A DNA stretch of 64,000 nucleotides. Source: Lelliottia amnigena. GTDB taxonomy: Bacteria > Pseudomonadota > Gammaproteobacteria > Enterobacterales > Enterobacteriaceae. A program made the translations under genes and the position numbers. Under the pieces are notes generated by a model. That model had not been told where the DNA came from. It worked only from the letters and a program-made list of their open reading frames with translations, and ran no database searches. This document shows, in pieces, positions 34,550 to 43,916 of this stretch (its first letter is position 1; each line of letters begins with the position of its first letter). The stretch lies in assembly GCA_900635465.1 (NCBI GenBank), contig LR134135.1, forward strand, positions 1,612,001 through 1,676,000. The letters are read 5' to 3'.

Positions 34550-35568
34550 AAAAAATGTTGCGTTTTGTCCTCCTGCTTATCGTTGTGCTGGGTATTGCAG
34601 GCGGGGTAGGACTATGGAAAGTTCGCCAGATGGCGGACAGTAAAATTCTGATTAAAGAAGAGACTGTTTTCACATTGAAAGCAGGAACCGGGCGTCTGGC
34701 GCTGGGTGAACAGCTTTACAGCGACAAAGTGATTAACCGTCCGCGCGTATTCCAGTGGCTGCTGCGTATTGAGCCGGAGCTGTCTCACTTTAAGGCCGGG
34801 ACCTATCGCTTCACGCCAGGTATGACGGTAAGAGAGATGCTGGAACTGCTGGAGAGTGGAAAAGAGGCGCAATTCCCCCTGCGATTCGTGGAAGGTATGC
34901 GTCTGAGTGACTACCTGAAACAGCTCCGCGACGCGCCTTATATCAGCCATACGCTGAAAGATGACAGCTACGCCACCGTTGCGGACGTCCTTAAGCTGGA
35001 ACATCCGGAATGGGTCGAAGGCTGGTTCTGGCCCGACACCTGGATGTACACCGCCGGAACAACCGATGTGGCTATTCTTAAACGTGCGCACACTAAAATG
35101 GTGACGGCCGTTGATAAAGCCTGGGAAGGGCGCGCGGAAGGGCTGCCTTATCAGGATAAAAATCAGTTTGTGACAATGGCGTCAATCGTTGAAAAAGAGA
35201 CGGCTGTCGCACGCGAGCGCGATCAGGTGGCGTCGGTATTCATCAATCGCCTGCGTATCGGTATGCGTCTGCAAACCGATCCGACGGTGATTTATGGCAT
35301 GGGTGAAGACTACAAGGGCAAGATCACGCGTAAGGATCTGGAGACGCCAACCGCGTATAATACTTACGTGATTAGCGGCTTACCGCCTGGACCGATTGCC
35401 ACGCCGAGTCAAGCCTCTCTGGATGCTGCGGCACATCCGGCAAAAACACCGTATCTCTATTTTGTGGCCGATGGCAAAGGTGGGCACACCTTTAACACCA
35501 ACCTGGTGAGTCACAATCGCTCGGTTCAGGACTATCTGAAAGCACTTAAGGAAAAAAATGCGCAGTAA
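34546..35568 (+). CDS. mltG: Endolytic murein transglycosylase MltG
   Basis: Inner-membrane enzyme that cuts nascent glycan strands and may set their length; 340 residues as in E. coli YceG. One N-terminal membrane helix (residues 4-24), a LysM-like region, then the YceG domain with catalytic Glu218 in ASIVEKETA. Overlaps pabC by 4 bases and tmk by 11, so translation is coupled. Confidence 0.96.
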   Translation: MKKMLRFVLLLIVVLGIAGGVGLWKVRQMADSKILIKEETVFTLKAGTGRLALGEQLYSDKVINRPRVFQWLLRIEPELSHFKAGTYRFTPGMTVREMLELLESGKEAQFPLRFVEGMRLSDYLKQLRDAPYISHTLKDDSYATVADVLKLEHPEWVEGWFWPDTWMYTAGTTDVAILKRAHTKMVTAVDKAWEGRAEGLPYQDKNQFVTMASIVEKETAVARERDQVASVFINRLRIGMRLQTDPTVIYGMGEDYKGKITRKDLETPTAYNTYVISGLPPGPIATPSQASLDAAAHPAKTPYLYFVADGKGGHTFNTNLVSHNRSVQDYLKALKEKNAQ

Positions 35569-36200
35569 TTACATCGTCATTGAGGGGCTGGAAGGCGCCG
35601 GGAAAACCACGGCACGAAATGTGGTGGTGGACACACTTAAAGAACTCGGCATCGAGCAGATGGTTTTCACCCGGGAACCGGGTGGCACACAACTGGCCGA
35701 GAAGCTCAGAAGCCTGGTGCTGGACATCAAATCCGTTGGCGACGAAGCGATCGACGTGAAAGCCGAAGTGCTGATGTTTTACGCTGCGCGCGTGCAGCTG
35801 GTAGAAACGGTGATTAAACCCGCGCTGGCGGAAGGCCAGTGGGTGATCGGGGATCGCCATGATTTATCTACGCAGGCTTATCAGGGCGGTGGTCGAGGTA
35901 TTGATCAACAGATGCTGGCAACACTGCGTAACGCTGTGCTGGGTGATTTTCGCCCAAACCTGACGCTTTATCTGGATGTGACCCCAGAAGTGGGGTCTGA
36001 AGCGTGCCCGTGCCCGCGGTGAGCTGGATCGTATCGAACAAGAGTCATTGGATTTCTTTAATCGCACCCGCGCCCGTTATTTAGAATTGGCCGCGCAGGA
36101 TGACTCGATTCGTACGATTGACGCCACGCAGTCGCTTGAGGATGTCACGCGCTCTATTCGTGAGACCATCACCGCATGGTTACAGGAGCAACAGGCATGA
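35558..36200 (+). CDS. tmk: Thymidylate kinase, frameshift in C-terminal third as read
   Basis: Essential kinase making dTDP from dTMP. P-loop GLEGAGKTT at 10-18 and [16 protein letters not shown] near 95-110 are intact. The frame breaks at GGGG (35992-35995): with three G it reads [20 protein letters not shown], the LID arginine loop, and runs to the TGA at 36198, giving 213 residues as in E. coli. As read, the protein would stop early without the LID and should be inactive, hence error is likely. The stop overlaps holB. Confidence 0.95.
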
Positions 36201-37200
36201 AATGGTATCCATGGTTGCGTCCGCACTTTGATCAGCTGATAAGCAGCTATCAGGCCGGTCGGGGGCATCATGCGCTACTGATTCAGGCGTTACCCGGTAT
36301 GGGTGACGACGCCCTCATTTATGCACTCACGCGTTTTTTAATGTGCCAGCAGCCAGAAGGGCATAAAAGCTGTGGAAAGTGTCGTGGTTGCCAGCTGATG
36401 CAGGCAGGCACACATCCAGATTACTACACTCTGGAACCTGAAAAGGGTAAGAGCTCGCTCGGTATTGATGCCGTGCGCGAAGTCAGCGAAAAACTTTACG
36501 AGCACGCCAGACTGGGTGGGGCGAAAGTCGTCTGGCTGAAAGATGCGGCTCTCCTGACCGAGGCGGCCGCCAACGCGCTGTTAAAAACGCTGGAAGAGCC
36601 ACCTGAAAAAACCTGGTTCTTTATGTCGTGCCGTGAACCGGGACGATTGCTGGCGACGCTGCGCAGTCGTTGTAGGCTGCATCATCTTGCCGCCCCCTCA
36701 GAAGCATGGGCATTAACCTGGCTTGAGCGAGAAGTGACGGTGTCACAAGATGCTGCGTTAACGGCGCTTAGATTGAGCAGCGGGGCACCCGCTGCGGCGT
36801 TGGAACTGCTGCAAAAAGAGCGCTGGGACCAGCGTGAGCAGCTCTGTCAAGCATTCAGCCAGGCTCTGGACTCCCGTGATTGGTTCAGTCTGGTGAGCAC
36901 CCTGAACCACGATCAGGCCACGTCACGGTTGCACTGGCTGGCTTCCTTACTGTTGGACGCGCTAAAACTTCAGCAAAGCGCCACGCTTCTAAGCAACGCC
37001 GATGCCTGGCCGCTGGTGAACACGCTGGCAACCAACTTTCTGATGCTAAATTGCGTGCCATTCTTCATGATATTTGCGCTTGCCGCGAACAACTGTTGAC
37101 GGTCACTGGACTCAATCGCGAACTGGTGCTCACCGATCTTTTCCTGCGTATCGAACGTTACTTACAACCCGGCGCGCTGCTGCCTGCTTCCCATCTCTGA
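36197..37200 (+). CDS. holB: DNA polymerase III delta' subunit, frameshift near C-terminus as read
   Basis: Clamp-loader subunit, essential in E. coli. ATG at 36197 ([14 protein letters not shown]). A four-Cys zinc module is visible ([16 protein letters not shown]), with the AAA+ core lacking a functional Walker A as usual. The frame breaks at AA 37030-37031; one more A gives [17 protein letters not shown] and the tail [17 protein letters not shown], 334 residues as in E. coli. Single-base loss in a homopolymer. Confidence 0.94.
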
Positions 37201-37210
37201 GAGAGACATT

Positions 37211-38005
37211 ATGTTTTTAGTCGACTCACACTGCCATCTCGATGGCCTGGATTATCAATCTCTGCACAAAAACGTGGATGACGTGCTTGAAAAAGCCGCC
37301 GCTCGCGATGTGAAATTTTGTCTGGCGGTCGCCACCACGTTACCCGGATACCGCTCCATGCGCGATCTGGTCGGCGAGCGCGACAACGTTGTTTTCTCCT
37401 GCGGCGTGCACCCGCTGAATCAGGATGAAGAGTATGACGTAGAAGCGTTGCGTCGTATGGCGGCGGAAGAGGGCGTTGTAGCGATGGGGGAGACAGGGCT
37501 GGATTATTTTTACACGCCAGAAACAAAACCGCGTCAGCAAGAGTCGTTTCGCCATCACATCCGTATCGGACGCGAGCTGAACAAACCGGTTATCGTGCAC
37601 ACCCGCGATGCACGCGCTGACACACTGGCCATCCTTCAGGAAGAAAACGTGACGGATTGCGGTGGCGTACTACACTGTTTCACAGAAGACAGAGAAACGG
37701 CGGGTAAGCTGCTTGATTTAGGTTTTTATATCTCGTTTTCGGGGATCGTGACGTTTCGTAACGCTGAGCAACTGCGTGATGCTGCGCGTTATGTGCCTCT
37801 CGACCGTATTCTGGTGGAAACAGACTCTCCTTATCTGGCACCGGTACCGCATCGCGGTAAAGAAAATCAGCCAGCCATGACGAGAGACGTGGCTGAGTAT
37901 ATGGCCGTACTGAAAGGCGTGAGCCTTGAAGAGCTGGCTCGTGCCACCACGGAAAACTTTGCCAGCCTGTTCCACATCGACTCTGCCCGCCTGCAATCTC
38001 GTTGA
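37211..38005 (+). CDS. ycfH: TatD-family metal-dependent hydrolase YcfH
   Basis: Putative metal-dependent deoxyribonuclease of 264 residues, amidohydrolase-like barrel. Metal ligands: HCHLDG (residues 7-9 HxH), Glu in GETGLDYFY, VHTRDA, LHCFTED and ETDSPYLAP near the end. Follows holB by 10 bases; a conserved pair across enterics. Confidence 0.93.
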   Translation: MFLVDSHCHLDGLDYQSLHKNVDDVLEKAAARDVKFCLAVATTLPGYRSMRDLVGERDNVVFSCGVHPLNQDEEYDVEALRRMAAEEGVVAMGETGLDYFYTPETKPRQQESFRHHIRIGRELNKPVIVHTRDARADTLAILQEENVTDCGGVLHCFTEDRETAGKLLDLGFYISFSGIVTFRNAEQLRDAARYVPLDRILVETDSPYLAPVPHRGKENQPAMTRDVAEYMAVLKGVSLEELARATTENFASLFHIDSARLQSR

Positions 38006-38054
38006 AAGACCTGTTTTTTTTAGGCTCGTAATTAATAAACAAAGCGAGTAAAGT

Positions 38055-38087
38055 TCACCGCCTTATTTGGGGCGGTGACAGTGTTTT
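38055..38087 (+). terminator. Hairpin after ycfH
   Basis: Perfect stem TCACCGCC/GGCGGTGA with an 8-base loop followed by CAGTGTTTTTT, 50 bases after the stop. Probably ends the pabC-ycfH transcript ahead of the ptsG promoter. Confidence 0.6.
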
Positions 38088-38147
38088 TTGACATATCTGG
38101 ACATGCTTTTTGTAAATAACTGCAAGTTTTTCGATCGTCATAAGCTG

Positions 38148-38167
38148 AAACGTGATAGCCGTCAAAC
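38148..38167 (+). promoter_or_regulatory. Candidate CRP site of ptsG
   Basis: AAACGTGATAGCCGTCAAAC keeps the GTGA-N6-TCA core spacing of CRP sites and lies in the position seen upstream of E. coli ptsG, which is cAMP-CRP activated. Confidence 0.5.
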
Positions 38168-38180
38168 AAAGTCTCAGGGA

Positions 38181-38207
38181 TTTATTTTACCCTGTGTAAT
38201 AAATAAA
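38181..38207 (+). promoter_or_regulatory. Mlc operator of ptsG
   Basis: An AT-rich imperfect palindrome with arms TTTATTTTAC and GTAATAAATAAA, the form bound by the glucose repressor Mlc in E. coli ptsG. The 297-base gap from 38006 also holds the ycfH terminator and CRP site; no gene seen. Confidence 0.65.
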
Positions 38208-38302
38208 GGGCGCTTAGATGTCCTGTCCACGGCGCGGTTCTCCCCCCGTGTCCATGCGTGAAAGCGTAAAAAAAAGCACAAATACTCAGGAGCACTCTCA
38301 AT

Positions 38303-39736
38303 ATGTTTAAGAATGCATTTGCTAACCTGCAAAAGGTCGGTAAATCGCTGATGCTGCCAGTATCCGTACTGCCTATCGCAGGTATCCTGCTGGGCGTCGG
38401 TTCTGCAAACTTCAGCTGGCTGCCAGCCGTAGTCTCTCACGTGATGGCCGAAGCAGGCGGTTCTGTTTTTGCTAACATGCCGCTGATCTTCGCGATCGGT
38501 GTCGCTCTGGGCTTCACCAATAACGACGGTGTATCCGCTCTGGCTTCCGTTGTGGCTTACGGCATCATGGTGAAAACCATGGCTGTGGTTGCGCCGCTGG
38601 TACTGCACTTACCTGCTGAAGAAATCGCAGCGAAACACCTGGCTGATACTGGTGTTCTCGGCGGTATCATCTCGGGTGCTATTGCAGCCTATATGTTCAA
38701 CCGCTTCTATCGCATCAAGCTGCCAGAATATCTGGGCTTCTTCGCGGGCAAGCGTTTTGTCCCTATCATTTCTGGTCTGGCAGCGATTTTCACCGGTGTG
38801 GTCCTGTCCTTCATCTGGCCACCGATTGGTTCCGCAATCCAGACCTTCTCTCAGTGGGCTGCATACCAGAACCCGGTTGTCGCGTTCGGTATCTACGGTT
38901 TCGTTGAGCGCTGCCTGGTGCCGTTTGGTCTGCACCACATCTGGAACGTTCCTTTCCAGATGCAGATTGGTGAATACACCAACGCTGCAGGTCAGGTGTT
39001 CCACGGCGATATCCCACGTTATATGGCAGGTGACCCAACTGCAGGCAAACTGTCTGGTGGCTTCCTGTTCAAAATGTACGGTCTGCCGGCTGCTGCGATT
39101 GCTATCTGGCACTCTGCTAAACCAGAGAACCGTGCAAAAGTGGGCGGTATCATGATTTCCGCAGCGTTGACCTCGTTCCTGACCGGTATCACCGAGCCGA
39201 TCGAGTTCTCCTTCATGTTCGTTGCGCCGATCCTGTACATCATCCACGCGGTTCTGGCGGGCCTGGCGTTCCCAATCTGTATCCTGTTGGGTATGCGTGA
39301 CGGTACCTCGTTCTCGCACGGTCTGATCGACTTCATCGTGCTGTCTGGTAACAGCAGCAAGCTGTGGCTGTTCCCTATCGTGGGTGCGTGCTACGCAGTG
39401 GCGTACTACACCATCTTCCGTGTGCTGATCAAAGCACTGGACCTGAAAACACCAGGTCGTGAAGATGCGTCTGACGACGTGAAAGCGACTGCGACCGGCG
39501 AAATGGCTCCAGCACTCGTTGCGGCATTCGGCGGTAAAGAAAACATCACTAACCTGGACGCGTGTATCACCCGTCTGCGTGTCAGTGTTGCTGATATCGC
39601 TAAAGTCGACCAGCCTGGCCTGAAGAAATTGGGCGCAGCGGGCGTAGTTGTTGCAGGTTCTGGTGTTCAGGCCATCTTCGGAACCAAATCCGATAACCTG
39701 AAAACCGAAATGGATGAGTACATCCGCAGCAACTAA
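38303..39736 (+). CDS. ptsG: Glucose PTS permease EIICB
   Basis: Imports and phosphorylates glucose. 477 residues, E. coli length: N-terminal EIIC membrane domain (about 1-390, helices from residue 14) with [15 protein letters not shown], then a linker and the EIIB domain with phosphorylated Cys421 ([10 protein letters not shown]). The leader before the ATG keeps ACTCAGGAGCACTCTC, the E. coli target of the sRNA SgrS, so sugar-stress silencing is probably conserved. Confidence 0.97.
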   Translation: MFKNAFANLQKVGKSLMLPVSVLPIAGILLGVGSANFSWLPAVVSHVMAEAGGSVFANMPLIFAIGVALGFTNNDGVSALASVVAYGIMVKTMAVVAPLVLHLPAEEIAAKHLADTGVLGGIISGAIAAYMFNRFYRIKLPEYLGFFAGKRFVPIISGLAAIFTGVVLSFIWPPIGSAIQTFSQWAAYQNPVVAFGIYGFVERCLVPFGLHHIWNVPFQMQIGEYTNAAGQVFHGDIPRYMAGDPTAGKLSGGFLFKMYGLPAAAIAIWHSAKPENRAKVGGIMISAALTSFLTGITEPIEFSFMFVAPILYIIHAVLAGLAFPICILLGMRDGTSFSHGLIDFIVLSGNSSKLWLFPIVGACYAVAYYTIFRVLIKALDLKTPGREDASDDVKATATGEMAPALVAAFGGKENITNLDACITRLRVSVADIAKVDQPGLKKLGAAGVVVAGSGVQAIFGTKSDNLKTEMDEYIRSN

Positions 39737-39755
39737 GTGGTGATTTGGGGAGACT

Positions 39756-39782
39756 AAGGCAGCCGAATGGCTGCCTTTTTTA
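39756..39782 (+). terminator. Terminator of ptsG
   Basis: AAGGCAGCC/GGCTGCCTT stem with GAAT loop followed by TTTTTT. Confidence 0.85.
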
Positions 39783-39795
39783 TTGTCACCCCTAA

Positions 39796-40419
39796 ACCAC
39801 CTCCTGGGGAGGTGGTGATTGATCCTGTAAGGCTATAGCCTGAAGAATGCCCATGCCGGAATATCTCTGCTTACTCACCACAAGTAAAAGGAGACAAACC
39901 GACATGGGGCTTTACAGGAGTTCATCACATGTATATTGGCGTTGCAAATACCACATAGTGTGGACGCCAAAGTACCGTTTCAGGATCCTGAAAGATAAGC
40001 CTGGCAAGGAACTGTATAGGACGATCTATATTCTCTGTGGAATAAAAGATTGTGAGGTCCTTGAGCTAAATATTCAGCCAGATCATGTACATCTTGTCGT
40101 AATCGTTCCACCCAAAATCTCAATATCCACTCTGATGGGGCATCTGAAAGGGCGTAGTGCAATCAGGCTCTACAACCGTTTTCCACACATCAGGAAAAAA
40201 TTATGGGGAAACCATTTTTGGTCCCGTGGGTATTTTGTCGATACGGTTGGGGTGAATGAAGAAATTATCAGACGATACGTGCGGCATCAGGAGAAAACGG
40301 AACAAACGCATGAACAGCAGATGGAATTGCTAGAGTAGGAACAGAAGGTGATAATCGCCCCCCTTACAGGGGGCATTCTCAAAAGCCACCTTCTAAGAAG
40401 GTGGTCTTTTACTGCCAAC
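39796..40419 (+). mobile_element. IS200/IS605-like element
   Basis: About 620 bases between the ptsG and fhuE terminators. Left-end hairpin ACCACCTCC/GGAGGTGGT (39796-39816), a single Y1-transposase gene, then two right-end hairpins: GCCCCC/GGGGGC (40357-40374) and CCACCTTC/GAAGGTGG (40386-40404). Subterminal hairpins and no inverted terminal repeats or target duplication are typical of this family. The exact cleavage points are not determined. Confidence 0.8.
39904..40338 (+). CDS. tnpA: IS200/IS605-type Y1 transposase TnpA
   Basis: Single-strand DNA HUH transposase, 144 residues, typical for this family. HUH pair in QPDHVHLVV, the following PPKISISTLMGHLKGRS block, WSRGYFVDTVG, and the likely catalytic tyrosine in IRRYVRHQE. 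Start ATG 39904 follows AAAAGGAGACAAACCGAC; an upstream ATG at 39847 is within the left end. The gene is intact. No tnpB accompanies it, so this is IS200-like and not IS605-like. Confidence 0.93.
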   Translation: MGLYRSSSHVYWRCKYHIVWTPKYRFRILKDKPGKELYRTIYILCGIKDCEVLELNIQPDHVHLVVIVPPKISISTLMGHLKGRSAIRLYNRFPHIRKKLWGNHFWSRGYFVDTVGVNEEIIRRYVRHQEKTEQTHEQQMELLE

Positions 40420-40424
40420 TGAAA

Positions 40425-40587
40425 ACCACGTCCTGTGGGCGTGGTCATCAACAGGTTTTGGCTCTGACTTATTGTCATTGGATTTAAATCCAACAGGACT
40501 GGTAGAGACTTCTTTTTAAGGGGTTGGGTACGCCCTTTTAGGGCGCAATCAATGCCGGCTTCTATGAAGGCGGATTTTTATTGCCCG
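40425..40587. mobile_element. Possible transposase-less relative of the IS200-like element
   Basis: Directly after the element comes a second set of similar hairpins in the same order: ACCACGTCC/GGGCGTGGT (40425-40445, like the left end), CGCCC/GGGCG (40531-40545) and CCGGCTTC/GAAGGCGG (40555-40573, like the right end), ending ATTTTTATTGCC where the first ends TCTTTTACTGCC. No transposase lies between. A perfect 16-base palindrome (40478-40493) is inside. Reads as a deleted copy or mobile miniature element. Confidence 0.5.
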
Positions 40588-40591
40588 AAAT

Positions 40592-40617
40592 AAAAAGGGA
40601 GCCCTCTGGCTCCCTTT
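40592..40617 (-). terminator. Terminator of fhuE
   Basis: Perfect stem AAAGGGAGCC/GGCTCCCTTT with a 4-base loop; T residues follow on the minus strand. 17 bases after the fhuE stop. Confidence 0.85.
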
Positions 40618-40633
40618 GCATACCGTTAATAAC

Positions 40634-42820
40634 TTAGAACTGATAGCTGGCCGTTACGCTAACGTTGCGTGGTTCGCCATAAACAAGTGAACCCTGGACA
40701 TTGGTATCGTAGGTTTTATCGAACAGGTTGTTCAGGTTACCCTGTACGGAGAGGTTTTTCGTCACCTGATAGCGGGTGAACAAGTCAACCAGCGCGTAGC
40801 TACCCTGTTCGGCACGCCATGTGCCATAAGGTGTCGCAACATCGCTGTAGACACTGTTCTGCCAGTTAACGCCACCGCCAACGGTCAAGGCAGGCAGTGC
40901 CGGCAGACGGTAACGGGTGAACAGTTTAACCGTCGTGCGTGGCAGATTCGGGTTAACCGCCTTGCCATCGCTATCTTCTGCGACGTAACGCGTTGCGCCA
41001 AAGGTCATCTGCCAGTTATCGGTCAGAGCGCCGTTGAGTTCAAATTCCACGCCTTTACTGACGGTGCCATCAACACCTTCATAAGCCGTATCGGTTGATC
41101 CCTGAATCGTTCGACCAGTGCTTTGCGCCACGTTATCTTGTTCAATACGGAACACGGACAAGGTAGTGGTCAGGCGGCTGTTCATCCAGTCAGATTTCAA
41201 ACCGACTTCATAGTTATTACCGGTGACAGGCGAGAGGTATGTGCCCGAACTGTCGCGATAATTTTGTGGCTGGAAGATAGAGGTATAGCTTGCGTAAGTC
41301 GACCAGTTATCGTCGATGTCAAACACCAGGCCGGCGTAAGGCGTGGTGTGATTTTTCTCCATACCATACGTCATAGTATCGACACGCCAGTTGGTGTAAC
41401 GAGCGCCAAGGATCAAGTGCAGCGGGTCAGCCAGAGAGATACGGGTCGCGGCATACAGCGACTTCATATAGGTTTTGTCATCCTGGGCGAGGCTTTGTGA
41501 TCCCCAGTTTGTCTCCGGGAAATTGCCGTCGTAGTCATAGAAACTGCCCAGTTCATCAGGGAAAACGTTCGCCCATGAGTTGGTGTAACGGTTGGTCTGA
41601 CGACTGTAGCTGCCACCAAACATCACGGTATGCTGATGGCCTAACAGCTCGTAACCGCCGTCCGCGAACAGATCCACTGCGTCTACTTTACGTTTGCCGC
41701 TGTTCCAGCCTGTACCACCAACATAACCAAAGTCAGGGCCATAATTGACGTAGGGACCGGTCAACATACCGGTACTTTTATCAACGTAGGCATCGAGGTA
41801 CATGGCTTTACTGTCGAACTTCGCTTCGGTATGGGTCGCATTCAGCGTGGCTTGCCAGTTGTCTGCAAAGCGCTGCTTCACCGTCGCAAAGAATTTGTTG
41901 AACTCTTTGTCGTTGTAAGCCCAGTCCGGTGCAGTGCTGTGTGCGCGATCGTAATGTCTCACGCTTCCATCGGTATTCCAGCGCGGTAAGCCGCCCCAGG
42001 TCTGATTGTTAACGTCGATACGTTGATATTCATACCCTGCGGACAGCGACGTCGTCTCGCCTAAGTCTGCGTCAACAATTCCAGAGAAGAAGGTTTTCTT
42101 TTGATTGTATCGGTCAAGCCAGGAGTCGTTGTCCTGATAACCGGCCACGATACGCGCGCGAACATTGCCATCATCAGTCAACGGACTTTGCATATCCATG
42201 ACATAGCGCTGTTTGTTCCAGCTACCATATTCCGCAGAAAGATTGCCTTTAAACTCACGGCTGGTGGCATGTTTACGCACCATGTTGATAGCAGCCGAAG
42301 GATTACCGGTTCCGGTCATCAATCCATTCGCACCACGCACGACTTCAATACGTTCAAACAGTGCAGTATCAGAAAGGGCGTCACCCAGGTTCCAGCGTGA
42401 TTCGAAATAGGTCGGGATGCCATCAACCATGTAGTTATCAATCTGGAAACCGCGCGAGTAATAGCTGCTACGGTCGGAATCAGCGGTGCTTTTGCTGATC
42501 CCCATGGTGCTATCCATCACATCACCCAGCGTTTGTAATTGCTGATCTTCCATGCGCTGTTCGCTAACGATGGTGACAGACTGAGGAATATCGCGCTGCA
42601 CCATCTGCATTTTGGTGCCAACGGTGGTCGTTTTTACGCTGTAATCCTGCTCGTCATTTGCAGTACCAGACTGAGAGCCGTCAACAATGACCGTATCTTC
42701 GGTTGGTGCGGCGAAACTTGCGGTAGGCATCAATGCCATAGCAATGCAGGCTGCCAGCAACGTGGGTGTTGCGGCAGGCTGACGTTGCCCATCCCTGGAG
42801 TGATTAATGAAAGACATCAT
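40634..42820 (-). CDS. fhuE: TonB-dependent ferric coprogen receptor FhuE
   Basis: Outer-membrane receptor for ferric coprogen, rhodotorulic acid and related hydroxamates; 728 residues (E. coli 729). Signal peptide ends near residue 37 (MPTASFAA), followed by a TonB box-like ETVIV-type segment (EDTVIVDG), plug domain with YYSRGFQIDNYMVDGIPTYF and beta-barrel ending in the canonical C-terminal F (VTASYQF). Start taken as the first ATG after AAAGGG; a TTG precedes it. Expected to be Fur-controlled. Confidence 0.95.
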   Translation of the reverse strand: MMSFINHSRDGQRQPAATPTLLAACIAMALMPTASFAAPTEDTVIVDGSQSGTANDEQDYSVKTTTVGTKMQMVQRDIPQSVTIVSEQRMEDQQLQTLGDVMDSTMGISKSTADSDRSSYYSRGFQIDNYMVDGIPTYFESRWNLGDALSDTALFERIEVVRGANGLMTGTGNPSAAINMVRKHATSREFKGNLSAEYGSWNKQRYVMDMQSPLTDDGNVRARIVAGYQDNDSWLDRYNQKKTFFSGIVDADLGETTSLSAGYEYQRIDVNNQTWGGLPRWNTDGSVRHYDRAHSTAPDWAYNDKEFNKFFATVKQRFADNWQATLNATHTEAKFDSKAMYLDAYVDKSTGMLTGPYVNYGPDFGYVGGTGWNSGKRKVDAVDLFADGGYELLGHQHTVMFGGSYSRQTNRYTNSWANVFPDELGSFYDYDGNFPETNWGSQSLAQDDKTYMKSLYAATRISLADPLHLILGARYTNWRVDTMTYGMEKNHTTPYAGLVFDIDDNWSTYASYTSIFQPQNYRDSSGTYLSPVTGNNYEVGLKSDWMNSRLTTTLSVFRIEQDNVAQSTGRTIQGSTDTAYEGVDGTVSKGVEFELNGALTDNWQMTFGATRYVAEDSDGKAVNPNLPRTTVKLFTRYRLPALPALTVGGGVNWQNSVYSDVATPYGTWRAEQGSYALVDLFTRYQVTKNLSVQGNLNNLFDKTYDTNVQGSLVYGEPRNVSVTASYQF

Positions 42821-42912
42821 CAAACCCTTTCTGAGTGAAGTGTGAATTTATTGCCCCAGTCCCGATAACGGTCGGGGGTCATTTCTATGTTAAAAATGCG
42901 CATGAAAATGCA

Positions 42913-42931
42913 AATGCGAAATATACGCATT
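42913..42931. promoter_or_regulatory. 19-base palindrome upstream of fhuE
   Basis: AATGCG and CGCATT arms around AAATATA. Size and position suit a Fur operator, but the sequence fits the GATAAT-type consensus poorly. The 347-base gap to hinT also holds small stems near 42984-43018 (CCTGC/GCAGG; GGTC/GACC); no convincing gene. Confidence 0.35.
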
Positions 42932-43170
42932 AGGATTCGCTATGTAAACAGATGTAACTAGTTCACTTGAAATTATGTTTTAGTCCTGCTGAAAGGCAGG
43001 AAAGGTCACTCGGCGACCAGGAAATTCGCACTCAGGAAAGAAATCGAGGGATAAGGTTGAAAGGACAGGAGAAAGTCGCTCATACTCTTGTGTTGTGCCA
43101 CAGAGCAACAGGTCGCCATAAGACTCTTACCGTGGTTGCCACACCAGACTAAACACACAAGGAAAACGTC

Positions 43171-43530
43171 ATGGCTGAAGAAACCATTTTCAGTAAAATT
43201 ATCCGCCGCGAAATTCCGGCCGATATCGTGTATCAGGATGAACTGGTCACGGCTTTCCGCGACATTTCGCCACAGGCACCGACACACATCCTTATTATCC
43301 CCAATATTCTGATTCCGACGGTCAACGACGTGAAAGCCGAGCATGAAGTGGCGTTAGGCCGTATGCTGACGGTAGCCGCGAAAATTGCTGAGCAGGAAGG
43401 CATTGCCGAGGACGGTTACCGTCTGATCATGAACTGTAATCGTCATGGCGGGCAGGAAGTTTATCATATTCACATGCATCTCCTGGGCGGTCGTCCGCTC
43501 GGATCGATGCTGGCGCATAAAGGTCTTTGA
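43171..43530 (+). CDS. hinT: Purine nucleoside phosphoramidase HinT
   Basis: Histidine-triad hydrolase that cleaves nucleoside phosphoramidates such as adenosine phosphoramidate; 119 residues as in E. coli. The triad is HIHMHLLGG near residue 100, with EVYHIHMH typical; N-terminus [21 protein letters not shown] after AAGGAAAACGTC. ycfL begins one base after its stop. Confidence 0.97.
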   Translation: MAEETIFSKIIRREIPADIVYQDELVTAFRDISPQAPTHILIIPNILIPTVNDVKAEHEVALGRMLTVAAKIAEQEGIAEDGYRLIMNCNRHGGQEVYHIHMHLLGGRPLGSMLAHKGL

Positions 43531-43531
43531 C

Positions 43532-43906
43532 ATGCAAAGAGGGCGTATTGCTGTTCTGGTATTGGCTATTGTGTTGGCGGGCTGTAGCTCGCGTCCCGCG
43601 ATCCCGGTCAGCGATGAACAGACGCTGGTAATGGAATCGTCGGTTCTGGCTGCGGGGATCACCGCCGAGGCGCCGACATTGACGCTCAGCGACATCCAGC
43701 CATCGGCGTCCTCCACGCTCTATAACGAAAGACATGAGCCTGTCACCATCCATTATCGGTTTTTCTGGTATGACGTGAGAGGGCTGGAGATGCATCCGCT
43801 GGAAGCGCCACGCACCGCCGTTATTCCGGCAAATTCCTCTGTTACGCTTTATGGCAGCGCTAATTATCTGGGTGCGCATAAAGTCAGACTGTATCTTTAT
43901 CTGTAA
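43532..43906 (+). CDS. ycfL: YcfL-type lipoprotein
   Basis: 124 residues, predicted lipoprotein of the DUF1425 family, function unknown. Signal peptide MQRGRIAVLVLAIVLAGC with lipobox LAGC. Start at 43532 is set by the signal peptide and by the one-base spacing to hinT. Followed after 10 bases by lpoB, another envelope lipoprotein. Confidence 0.9.
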   Translation: MQRGRIAVLVLAIVLAGCSSRPAIPVSDEQTLVMESSVLAAGITAEAPTLTLSDIQPSASSTLYNERHEPVTIHYRFFWYDVRGLEMHPLEAPRTAVIPANSSVTLYGSANYLGAHKVRLYLYL

Positions 43907-43916
43907 GGGGTAAACC

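Noticed and set aside
35864..36200. Truncated tmk as a true pseudogene
   Set aside because: tmk is essential and the downstream sequence continues perfectly in another frame; a homopolymer error explains it.
36880..37200. Separate small gene after holB
   Set aside because: Its C-terminal part is the HolB tail in a shifted frame; restoring one A at 37030 joins it to holB.
42967..43152. 61-codon frame upstream of hinT
   Set aside because: TTG start, no convincing ribosome-binding site, Arg/Gln/Thr-rich sequence without hydrophobic or domain pattern.
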